A stretch of DNA of 64,000 bases from Luteolibacter sp. LG18 (lineage in GTDB: Bacteria > Verrucomicrobiota > Verrucomicrobiia > Verrucomicrobiales > Akkermansiaceae): contig NZ_AP024600.1 in assembly GCF_036322585.1 (NCBI RefSeq), positions 4,030,001 through 4,094,000 of the forward strand, written 5' to 3'. The notes below the pieces were generated by a model. The model was not told where the DNA came from and searched no databases. It worked only from the letters and a program-made list of their open reading frames with translations. The translations under genes were made by a program, and so were the position numbers. Shown here in pieces: positions 9,405 to 17,725 of the stretch (position 1 is its first letter; each line of letters starts with the position of its first letter).

Positions 9405-9489
9405 CCGCGCGGCACCGTACAACAACCGGCCCGGGGGTCAATTTCCACGACGGAAACTTCCCGCCATCCCCGTTGGATGCAAATGCCCG

Positions 9490-12381
9490 TCAATCCTCCT
9501 TGAGGACCACCCGGAAGAAATGGCGCTGCGGTGGCGTGATCGGCCCGGTGAGGGTGACCATGCCGCCGGGATGGGCAATGCCCGCGTTTCCGGGGATGTC
9601 CCATGGCGTCCAAGTGCTCAAATCCGGGGATGTCTGGATTTGAAACGATCGATTGGCTGGCAGTGGGAAGGTCACCGTGGCGTTGTTTCCGGAGCGCTGG
9701 ACCGAAGGGGCGAGGAACCCATTCCCGGTCAGTGGTGGGGTTCCCGCGAGATACTCGTCGTGGTTGCTGCGACCGTCGCCATCGGGGTCGGCGGCCGGGT
9801 CGCCGCTGGGGGAGTTGCCGAAGTTTGCCTGTCGCCATTGGGAGTAGGTCTGGCGGCCCGGCAGGTCGTTGGCGATCCAGTCTGCCAACAGCGCGATCGA
9901 GGTCTGGTCCAGTTCGCTGGTGGCCAGCGGGGGCATGCGGGTGAAGCCATTGGTGACGGCGACGCGGTTGTAGACCACCGAATGAGCGATGCTGCCGGGG
10001 ACGACGAGCTTGTTGAGCGTGTCGCCGCCGTTGTTGGTCGCTGAGCCGTTGATGAGGCCGGTGTTTTCCAAGGTGACCTGGGGCCGACCGTCCCACGAGG
10101 CGCTGGTGCTGCCGCCGGGCTGGTGGCAGTAGGAGCAATTCACCGCGAGGTAGGAACGCACGCGGGCCTCCAGCGACTGGGTGGTTTCATCCGGTCTGAG
10201 GTGGCGCGGCAGGAGGTTCGGGGAAGGAATCGCGTTTCCGAAAAAGCCGTCGGTCTGGAGGACGGTGAGCTGGTTGCCCGTGACGCCGTTGATCGTGCCC
10301 GTCAGGTTGAGCTGGCGGGTATTGAACGACAGGGAATAGCCCGCCTGGGCATTGTGGCAGCTCATGCATTCCGAGCGGCTGGGGATGTGCCAGCGCTGGA
10401 CTTTCGGAACGCCGCCATCGGTGACGTTAAGGTCGAATTCAACGCCTTCGTCCGGAGCGAGCGTCGCTTCCGTCCCGGCATCGTTCCATCGGTAACTCAC
10501 GCCGTATGCACCGTCGGCGGTCTTCACGAACAAACGGGTTTCGATCCGCTTGGCGCTGGCGGGAACTCCGCGCTGCATTTCGAGGTCGAAGTGCTTCACC
10601 CAGAACGTGCCGGCCGGAAAGGTCCATGGATCGTCCTGCGACCAGGTGAGCGTGGAGGGCGGGGGAACGTAGAACCAGCGGCGCTTCTTCGCGTGATCGC
10701 TCCAGAACGGGACGTTCACCGTGTAGTCGTAGAGGCCGCTGGACGGGGAAAGATCGCTGACGTCCGAGAAGACGTTCGTTTCCGTCAAGGTCTGCGGAAA
10801 GGTGCCGGTGCCCGCGGTCGCGACCAGGCGCTGGATGCTGCCATTGAGATCCGCCATCAGGATGTCGCCATTGGAGGGATCGGTGCCGAAGGCGGAGATA
10901 CTGCCTTCCCCGGCCACGCGGGTAACGGTGGGCGTGCCGGTGCCGTTCGGGCGCAGCGTCCAGATATTGCCGGAGCTGTAATCGGCGAAGACGTAGGCCC
11001 CGGTGAAGGCGCTGAAGCGGGTGCCGCGGTAGACCACGCCGCCGGTCACGGAGTTCCCCTGCATGGTGCCGCTGCCGTGGGCGTATTCCCAGATCGGGTC
11101 GATGGGAGAGGCTCCGGTCACGGGGCGAGGACCGGCGTGTTTGCCCTCGCGGGAGGACCAGCCGTAATTGCCGCCCTTCGTGACCACGTCGATCTCTTCC
11201 CACGAATCCTGACCCACGTCACCCAGCCACAGGTCGCCGGTGGCGGAGTCGAACGAGAACCGCCACGGATTGCGGAAACCGATGGCCCAGAACTCGCTGC
11301 GGACCTTCGAGAGGTCGGCGATGGCCGCGCCATTGAACGAACCATTCCACGTGCCGCCCTCCGCGGTGTGGACATAGGGGTTGTCGAGGGGGATCGAGTA
11401 GTTCGGCGTACCTGCCGGGATCGAGGCATGGGTGTGGGGCACGAGGTTGCCGGGCTTCTTGTCGACATCGATCCGCATCACGGCGGAGAAGAAGTCCTTG
11501 TCGATCCTCTGGCCGTTCTGGAACGAGTCGTTCTGGTTCCCCTCGTCGCCCACGGAGATGTAGAGGTAGCCGTCCGGCCCGAACTGGATGCAGCCGCCGT
11601 TGTGGTTGGAGGCTTCGTCGAGCTGCTCGATGAGGATCGTTTCCGAGGCGGTGTCCGCGGCGTCGGGATTCCCGGCCTGGGTAGTGAAACGGGACACGCG
11701 CTCGTATTGCGAGCCGCCCTTGTTCACCGAGTAGAACAGGAAGAACGTACGATTGGTGGCGTAGTTCGGGTGGAACGCCAGCCCGAGCAGGCCCATCTCG
11801 CTGCCGGTGGCGATGCTTTCGCCGCGGGAGGTCAGGAGGGCGGGCAGGTTGAGGAAGGTGTTCGCCACCGGCGAGGCCGCGGTGACGTTTGGGATCAAGC
11901 GCAGCAGGCCGCCCTTCTGGCAGACGAACAGGCGCTGGGTTTCGCCGGGAGGCGAGGCCAGGCACACCGGCTCGCTGAAGGCCAACGAGCCGAAGGCCGG
12001 GGTCACGGAAACCGCCAGTGGCGGGGGCGAGGAGGGGACGTTGAAGGAACCCGTCGGCCGCAGGGCGTTGGTGAAATTCACGCTAACCGTCGCTTTCGAG
12101 AGCAGATTGTTGGTCCGCCTCATCGAGTATTCGAAGCTGTCGGTGGTCGCGGTTCCGCTGGTGTTGGTGTAGAGGATGCGCCCCGCGGAATCCACGGTGG
12201 CGGTACCCTTGGTCGGGGCCTTGGTGATCGCCACCACCGGCGGAGTCTTGTAGCCGGTGTCGTTCGCCAGCACCGCGATCCGCGCCTTGCGGTTGCTCCA
12301 CATGGTCACGGCATCGGCCACCGCGAGGGCGCGGGCGGAGTGCGCGGCCAGCAGGGATAGGGCGAAGACAGCGAATTTCAT
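9490..12381 (-). CDS. Paralogous glucose/sorbosone dehydrogenase-dihaem cytochrome c fusion
   Basis: Start at 12381 (MKFAVFALSL) gives a signal peptide and 963 residues; an upstream in-frame ATG at 12435 would mask it. The order matches the neighbour: cadherin-like domain with VLANDTGY, dehydrogenase propeller, haem motifs CMSCH at 672 and CSYCH at 749, a DPDGDGRSN repeat and a final TSPDLSTW motif. The two copies are collinear and alike over their whole length, which marks a tandem duplication. Substrates may have diverged. It is transcribed away from the DUF5069 gene, and the 137-bp gap between them must hold both promoters. Confidence 0.85.
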   Translation of the reverse strand: MKFAVFALSLLAAHSARALAVADAVTMWSNRKARIAVLANDTGYKTPPVVAITKAPTKGTATVDSAGRILYTNTSGTATTDSFEYSMRRTNNLLSKATVSVNFTNALRPTGSFNVPSSPPPLAVSVTPAFGSLAFSEPVCLASPPGETQRLFVCQKGGLLRLIPNVTAASPVANTFLNLPALLTSRGESIATGSEMGLLGLAFHPNYATNRTFFLFYSVNKGGSQYERVSRFTTQAGNPDAADTASETILIEQLDEASNHNGGCIQFGPDGYLYISVGDEGNQNDSFQNGQRIDKDFFSAVMRIDVDKKPGNLVPHTHASIPAGTPNYSIPLDNPYVHTAEGGTWNGSFNGAAIADLSKVRSEFWAIGFRNPWRFSFDSATGDLWLGDVGQDSWEEIDVVTKGGNYGWSSREGKHAGPRPVTGASPIDPIWEYAHGSGTMQGNSVTGGVVYRGTRFSAFTGAYVFADYSSGNIWTLRPNGTGTPTVTRVAGEGSISAFGTDPSNGDILMADLNGSIQRLVATAGTGTFPQTLTETNVFSDVSDLSPSSGLYDYTVNVPFWSDHAKKRRWFYVPPPSTLTWSQDDPWTFPAGTFWVKHFDLEMQRGVPASAKRIETRLFVKTADGAYGVSYRWNDAGTEATLAPDEGVEFDLNVTDGGVPKVQRWHIPSRSECMSCHNAQAGYSLSFNTRQLNLTGTINGVTGNQLTVLQTDGFFGNAIPSPNLLPRHLRPDETTQSLEARVRSYLAVNCSYCHQPGGSTSASWDGRPQVTLENTGLINGSATNNGGDTLNKLVVPGSIAHSVVYNRVAVTNGFTRMPPLATSELDQTSIALLADWIANDLPGRQTYSQWRQANFGNSPSGDPAADPDGDGRSNHDEYLAGTPPLTGNGFLAPSVQRSGNNATVTFPLPANRSFQIQTSPDLSTWTPWDIPGNAGIAHPGGMVTLTGPITPPQRHFFRVVLKED

Positions 12382-12518
12382 GAAGTCCGAAACATGATGC
12401 AGCTCCGCGGGACGCGCAATCTCGGGTTTGGGCACCCGTCCGTGGGCGCTTCAATCGTCCGTTCGTTCAGCGAACATCGCCGTTGCGCTCCGGGATTCCT
12501 GCCGTTAGCGGTTTGACC

Positions 12519-12944
12519 ATGCCCAAGACCCCGCGCAGCGCCTTCGATTTGACCGGCGGACTCGTGTATTTCGCCCGGATGTGCGACAAGATCCGGCTCC
12601 ACCACGCCGGGAAATTGCCCGAGGATTACCACCCGTTTCTCGGCGCGGGCTTCGATGGCCGGATTTGCGGCTATCTGAAGGTCGATTACGCCGCGGTCCG
12701 GGACAAGGTGCTCGCCGGGGCCAGCGACGAGGAAACGCTCGAATGGTGCCAGGAAAACGGCCGTCGCTTGGCCGAGATCGACGTGATTGTCTGGAACGGT
12801 TTCGCCCGCAAGCGCGGCTGGCGGGACACCGACGGCGGTACCGAGAAGCTGGCGGAAATGAAGCAGGCCGCCGGTTTCGGGGACCGGGACGACATCGTGA
12901 CGTTCTACGATTTCTACGACTTCGACGAAGGTCGCCGGGCGTGA
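12519..12944 (+). CDS. DUF5069 domain protein
   Basis: The ATG at 12519 starts MPKTPRSAFDLTGG; an earlier in-frame codon at 12483 would add 12 residues without similarity. The product is 141 residues, soluble and without a signal peptide. It matches the DUF5069 family by the opening P(R)S..DLTGGL, the LP.DYHPFLG.GFDG segment and the acidic FYDFYDFDEG tail. The function is unknown. It lies 55 nt upstream of the TrhO-RluA fusion on the same strand and is likely co-transcribed with it. Confidence 0.85.
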   Translation: MPKTPRSAFDLTGGLVYFARMCDKIRLHHAGKLPEDYHPFLGAGFDGRICGYLKVDYAAVRDKVLAGASDEETLEWCQENGRRLAEIDVIVWNGFARKRGWRDTDGGTEKLAEMKQAAGFGDRDDIVTFYDFYDFDEGRRA

Positions 12945-12999
12945 ACCGGTGTTCTTCGCGCTTGGCAGGCGGGGCGCGCCTCCGCACGTTTCCGCCGCC

Positions 13000-14790
13000 G
13001 TGGCCGTCGTCACCAATATCGCCGCTTACCTTTTCGCCTCGCTGTCGGATCTGAAACCGCTCCGCGAGCGGCTGCTGGCGTTCTGCAAGGCCCGTCACCT
13101 GAAGGGCACCATCCTGCTCGCGCCCGAGGGCATCAACCTGTTCGTGGCGGGCGGGGAAGGGGAGATCGGCGAACTGCTGGTGGAACTCCGCGCGATCCCC
13201 GGGCTGGAGGCGCTGGAACCGAAGGTGAGCCACAGCGATCACCAGCCGTTCTCGCGGATGCTGGTGCGACTGAAGAAGGAGATCATCGCCTTCGGGGTCG
13301 AGGGTATCGAACCGGCCAAATACACCTCGCCGCGGCTGGAGGCGCGCACGCTCAAGCAGTGGCTGGACGAGGGCAAGCCGGTGCTGCTCTACGACACCCG
13401 CAACGACTACGAGGTGAAGCTCGGCACCTTCAAGGGGGCCATCGCCGCGGGCATCGATCATTTCCGCGATTTCCCGGAGGCCGTCGCGAAACTGCCGGAG
13501 GACATGAAGGATGCGCCGGTGGTGACGTTCTGCACCGGCGGCATTCGCTGTGAGAAAGCCGCGCCATTCATGGAGCGCGCGGGGTTCAAGAACGTGTATC
13601 AACTCGAGGGTGGCATCCTGAAGTACTTCGAGGAAGTCGGCGGGGATCACTACGACGGTGAGTGCTTCGTGTTCGACCAGCGCGTCGGTGTTGATCCGGC
13701 GTTGCGGGAAACCACTTCGGACGTGTGCTTCGCTTGCCAGACGCCGTTGGAGCCGGCCGAGCAGGAGGACCCGCGCTATGTCGCCGGGGTTTCCTGCCCG
13801 CATTGCTACCAGCCGGACGAGGAACGCCAGGCCGAGCAGATCAAGCTGCGCCAGGCGGCTCTCCATCAGGTGAGCCACCCGCTGCCGGGCAGCGTGCCCT
13901 ATGACAACCACTGTCCGGTGCGGATCTCCACCGAGTGCGATGGCATGACCTTGCTGGACGCGCTGTGCCATCTTTTCGCCCACGTCGAGCGATCCTTTTG
14001 GGAAGGACTGTTTGTCCAAGGGCGGCTGTTGACCCGCGAGGGCGATCCGGTGTCCCCGGACATCCGTGTGCGTTCCGGTGAAAATTACCTGCGCCTGCTG
14101 CCGGCCACCGTGGAGCCCGTGGTGTCCACCGACATCCGTGTGCTACACGAGGACGAGTGCATCGTGGTGCTGCACAAACCCGCGCCGCTGCCGATGCACC
14201 CGAGCGGGCGTTATCACCGGCATTCGCTCCAGTGGCTGGTGAACGCCGCCTGGGATCCCGAGCGGCCGCGCGCCGTGCACCGCCTTGATGCGAACACCAC
14301 CGGCATCGTCGTTTTCGGCCGCACCCGCCGTCATGCCGGGAAGATGCAGGAAGGCTTCAAGAAGGGCGCGGTGGAAAAGGTTTATCTTGTCCGCGTGCAG
14401 GGTCATCCGGAGTGGGAGACTTTCACCTGCGATGCCCCGATCAGCCGTGAGTCGTCGCGCCTCGGTGCCCGCACAATCGATGAGGAGGATGGCCACGAGG
14501 CGCGCACGGAGTTCAAGGTGTTGTCCCGCGATGCCGATGGCTCCGCATTGCTGGAGGCACGTCCGCTGACCGGTCGCACCAACCAAATCCGCGTCCACCT
14601 GTGGCAGCTCGGCCACCCGGTGCAGGGGGATCCGGCGTATCTCGCCGATGGCAGCCACGGCGACAAGCAGACGCTCGATGTCGGCGATGCGCCGCTGTGC
14701 CTGCATGCCTGGAAGCTGGCCTTTGATCATCCACGTGATGGCCAGCGGATGGAGTTTGTGGACGAGCCTCCGGCGTGGGCCGGAGTGTAG
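13000..14790 (+). CDS. Fusion of tRNA U34 hydroxylase (TrhO) and RluA-family pseudouridine synthase
   Basis: The start is taken as GTG 13000, which leaves the usual short TrhO leader before TNIAAYLF; GTG 12949 is an alternative. The product is 596 residues. Residues about 1-270 are TrhO/YceA: an N-terminal domain, then a rhodanese domain with Cys178 in FCTGGIRC, then a Cys-rich tail. Residues about 295-590 are an RluA-type synthase with the HRLDANTTG motif, catalytic Asp430, and GRTNQIRVH. TrhO hydroxylates U34 of tRNAs; RluA-type enzymes isomerise uridine in tRNA or rRNA. Both active sites look intact. The stop codon TAG lies inside the MITE-like repeat, so the last codons may be acquired. 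Confidence 0.87.
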   Translation: MAVVTNIAAYLFASLSDLKPLRERLLAFCKARHLKGTILLAPEGINLFVAGGEGEIGELLVELRAIPGLEALEPKVSHSDHQPFSRMLVRLKKEIIAFGVEGIEPAKYTSPRLEARTLKQWLDEGKPVLLYDTRNDYEVKLGTFKGAIAAGIDHFRDFPEAVAKLPEDMKDAPVVTFCTGGIRCEKAAPFMERAGFKNVYQLEGGILKYFEEVGGDHYDGECFVFDQRVGVDPALRETTSDVCFACQTPLEPAEQEDPRYVAGVSCPHCYQPDEERQAEQIKLRQAALHQVSHPLPGSVPYDNHCPVRISTECDGMTLLDALCHLFAHVERSFWEGLFVQGRLLTREGDPVSPDIRVRSGENYLRLLPATVEPVVSTDIRVLHEDECIVVLHKPAPLPMHPSGRYHRHSLQWLVNAAWDPERPRAVHRLDANTTGIVVFGRTRRHAGKMQEGFKKGAVEKVYLVRVQGHPEWETFTCDAPISRESSRLGARTIDEEDGHEARTEFKVLSRDADGSALLEARPLTGRTNQIRVHLWQLGHPVQGDPAYLADGSHGDKQTLDVGDAPLCLHAWKLAFDHPRDGQRMEFVDEPPAWAGV

Positions 14791-14957
14791 CCGCGTTCGG
14801 GAGAATGTGGGTGGGGTAGAGTTGCTTAGTCCATTGCGCAATTCGCCCGTTCTAGTGTGGCAAGTTGCCGGGGGGACGGCTGTGGTTTCAATGCATGGGT
14901 GACGCTTTGGCGACCGTGTGGTTCCTCCCCACCCAGGTTCTCCCGAACGCGGCTACA
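14786..14957. mobile_element. MITE-like element with terminal inverted repeats
   Basis: The 172-bp block starts TGTAGCCGCG and ends CGCGGCTACA. The outer 20 bp (14786-14805 and 14938-14957) are perfect inverted repeats. With two mismatches the pairing extends to 31 bp, through TGGGTGGGG. It contains no transposase and no convincing ORF. The left end provides the TAG stop of the TrhO-RluA gene. No clear target-site duplication is seen. It could be a non-autonomous transposable element or an unusually large REP-type hairpin unit. No second copy is seen in this window. Confidence 0.65.
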
Positions 14958-15069
14958 TTTCGTCGCTGACCAAGCCAGAGCCGGAAAGGCACGCGTCGAA
15001 TTCTCCGTATGCGCACCATTTGGACTATCTTTTTTCAAGGAATCCGCTATTAATAATTGCCTGCAACAA

Positions 15070-17679
15070 ATGGAATTAATCGAACGTTTTCCCGTCCTGA
15101 AATCCGCGGCCCGGGTGCTGATGTTGAGCGGTGTGCTGCTGGCGGGGGCGTCGGCGAAACAGGGGCTGTTCTTCGATCCCACCGTACCGGTGTTCGGGAC
15201 GCCGCTGAAGCTGGCGGATGGCCAGGTGCTCGCGCGCGGCCTATTGGTGCGGGCGGGGAAGGGCGAATGGGTGGCCTACGATCCCGAACTGCTGCGTCCG
15301 GCGTATTGGTTCCAAGCAGATGAAACGAAGGAGCCGGTGTCGATGGAAGGCATGGCGCAGGCCTCGTGGTATGAGCCGACGAAGAAGGGCTCCACGAAGT
15401 GGCCGCTGCCGCAGGGAACCGGGATGGCCTTGGCTCCGGCTCTGCCTGGAATCGGTGCGGATGCTTCCGCGTTGGCGAGCGATCCGCGACCGACCTTCGC
15501 GAAGGATCTAGGACGTGGCGGCTTGCAGGACAGCGGGCGCATTTTCAGCGGCTACCGGATCGCGGGCGAGACCGGTGTGCTGAGCTATGAGGACAAGGGC
15601 GTGAAGGTGCAGGAGTGGTTCGAGGCGGACCACGGTGGCGGTGGCGCGCGCTTGTCCCGCCACCTCGTGGTGGCTCCGGGCGAGACCCGTTACTTCCTCG
15701 TTGCCGCGGGTGCCTACACCCTGAAGGGCACGCAGGAAGCACGCGGCGGGGCGGACAACCTGACGATTCTCTCCAATCACCCCGGCTTGAAACTGGAGCA
15801 ATCGGGCGGGCAATTGGTGGCACGCCTGGAGGCCTCGAAGAACGAGCGGCGTGTGAGCCTTTGCTACACCAGCGGAAGTGGGCCGGTGAAGCCCACGCCG
15901 GTGTCTCCGGTGGCGAAAAGCGCGAAGTGGGGTGGCGTGATCGAGTCTGCGATGACCACCGCTGCCGAAAAGGGCCCGGGTTGGGAAATCGACCGCCTGG
16001 GCCTGCCCGCGAAGAATCCGTGGGAACGCCGGATGCGTCCCGCCGATTTCGCGTTTCTTTCCGATGACCGGGTCGCGGTGGTGACCTTCGAGGGCGATGT
16101 CTGGCTGGCCGACCTAGTGGGCAAGTCGTGCAAGTGGCGTCGCATCGCCGGGGGCTTGTGCGAGCCGATGTCCATCGCGCAGGTCAATGGCGTGCTGCAG
16201 GTCTTCACCCGCAACGGCGTGATCCGCCTCCGCGATGACAACGGTGACGGCGAGATCGACAGCTACGAGAACTTTTGCAGCCTGATGGTCCAGACCTCCA
16301 GCGCGCGCGGCTATCCGCTGGACATGCGCGTGAACGCCGGGGGGGAAACCTTCTGCGCCATCGGCGGGATCGTCACCAACGAGAAATCGATCACCGCCGA
16401 GCCATCGCCGATTCCTCACAGCGGGACGATCATGCGGATCTCGGCGGATGGGAAGAAACTCGCGATCGTGGGTAAGGGCGCGCGCGAACCGTTCTTCGAT
16501 ATCGATCCGGCGACGGGGCACATCGCGATGTCGGACCAGCAGGGGAACTACGTGCCTGCCTCGGGGATCTTCCCGGTGGTGGACGGTTCCTACTATGGAT
16601 TTGGTAACAAGCAGGACACCGGCCTCACGCCGCCGGTGGCGTGGATTCCTCATGAGGATGACACCTCCTCGGCCTCGCCGGTGTGGGTACGGAAGTCCGC
16701 TTTCAAGGAGTGGGACGGGGCGGTGATCGATGTTTCCTATGGAACCGGCCGTCTGTTCCTGGTCCGCCCCGGTGACGGCTGGCCCGCCAAGGAGGGCGCG
16801 GTGGTGCCGCTCCAGATCGAGACGGGCATCCCGCTGCTGCACATGCACGTCCACCCGGGCGATGGTTCGCTGTGGATGGCGGGCCTCCGCGTTTACGATT
16901 CCAAGGTGCAGGACCTGGAAGGCATCGGCCGCCTGCGCCGCACCACCGAACCGCTGGCGACCGCGGTGGACGCCCGGATCGTGAAGGATGGCGTGGTGCT
17001 GCGCTATGCCGGTGAACTGGATAACGCCACCGTCATCCCGGACAACGTCCAGGCGAAGGAGTGGCAATACCGGCGCAGCGCGACCTACGGCTCCCCGCGC
17101 CTGACCCGCGCGGGCGCGACCGGCTCGGATCCGGTGGCCACCGGTGGCACGTTCCTTTCCAAGGACGGCCGGGCGGTGTTCATCCACATCCCCGGGCTCA
17201 AGCCGACGATGCAGATGCAGATCGACACCAGTTTTGCCCTGAAGGGGGCGAAGGCCGTTCCCGGCACCGTGTATCTCACGGTTTCCGGCCCGCCCGTGGC
17301 GGACTGGACCGCGCTGGGATTCGAGACTCCGAAGCTGGATGCCAGCGTGGCGAAGGTCCACCAGAAGGCCTCCACCGGTCCGGCCTCCGCCGAGGCCGGG
17401 AAGGAACTCGCCACCCGCTACGGCTGCATCGCCTGCCATTCGGTGGATGGGGCCACGGTCGGTCACAGCGGTCCAACTTGGAAGGGTCTGCTGGGGGCCA
17501 AGCGCGTCTTCAAGGATGGCTCCTCCGTGACCGCTGACGAAGCCTATATCCGTGAATCCATCCTTGATCCGGGCAAGAAGATCGTGAAGGGCTACGAGCT
17601 CGGCATGGGCAGCTACGCCGGGGTGCTGGGCGATTCCGAAATTGAAAGCGTGGTGCTCTACATCAAGTCACTGAAATGA
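15070..17679 (+). CDS. Large secreted cytochrome c protein (DUF6797-like)
   Basis: The ATG at 15070 gives 869 residues starting MELIERFPVLKSAARVL, with a hydrophobic signal ending near ASA. No Shine-Dalgarno is visible. The long middle part has propeller-like repeats and a DDNGDGEID calcium-loop motif, as in the large secreted haem proteins of Verrucomicrobia and Planctomycetes (DUF6797 type; tentative). The C-terminal 90 residues form a cytochrome c domain with CIACH at 786 and a likely Met ligand in YELGMGSY. It probably works in periplasmic electron transfer from an unknown donor. It follows the MITE-like element and lies 46 nt upstream of the DUF885 gene. Confidence 0.7.
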   Translation: MELIERFPVLKSAARVLMLSGVLLAGASAKQGLFFDPTVPVFGTPLKLADGQVLARGLLVRAGKGEWVAYDPELLRPAYWFQADETKEPVSMEGMAQASWYEPTKKGSTKWPLPQGTGMALAPALPGIGADASALASDPRPTFAKDLGRGGLQDSGRIFSGYRIAGETGVLSYEDKGVKVQEWFEADHGGGGARLSRHLVVAPGETRYFLVAAGAYTLKGTQEARGGADNLTILSNHPGLKLEQSGGQLVARLEASKNERRVSLCYTSGSGPVKPTPVSPVAKSAKWGGVIESAMTTAAEKGPGWEIDRLGLPAKNPWERRMRPADFAFLSDDRVAVVTFEGDVWLADLVGKSCKWRRIAGGLCEPMSIAQVNGVLQVFTRNGVIRLRDDNGDGEIDSYENFCSLMVQTSSARGYPLDMRVNAGGETFCAIGGIVTNEKSITAEPSPIPHSGTIMRISADGKKLAIVGKGAREPFFDIDPATGHIAMSDQQGNYVPASGIFPVVDGSYYGFGNKQDTGLTPPVAWIPHEDDTSSASPVWVRKSAFKEWDGAVIDVSYGTGRLFLVRPGDGWPAKEGAVVPLQIETGIPLLHMHVHPGDGSLWMAGLRVYDSKVQDLEGIGRLRRTTEPLATAVDARIVKDGVVLRYAGELDNATVIPDNVQAKEWQYRRSATYGSPRLTRAGATGSDPVATGGTFLSKDGRAVFIHIPGLKPTMQMQIDTSFALKGAKAVPGTVYLTVSGPPVADWTALGFETPKLDASVAKVHQKASTGPASAEAGKELATRYGCIACHSVDGATVGHSGPTWKGLLGAKRVFKDGSSVTADEAYIRESILDPGKKIVKGYELGMGSYAGVLGDSEIESVVLYIKSLK

Positions 17680-17725
17680 CCGGCTGAAGATTCGTCCTTG
17701 TGGCTCCGTATCCACGCGAGTTCAC

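Noticed and set aside
10123..12360. A 745-codon open frame on the plus strand
   Set aside because: It is antisense to the paralogous dehydrogenase gene with the same bias and no recognisable motif.
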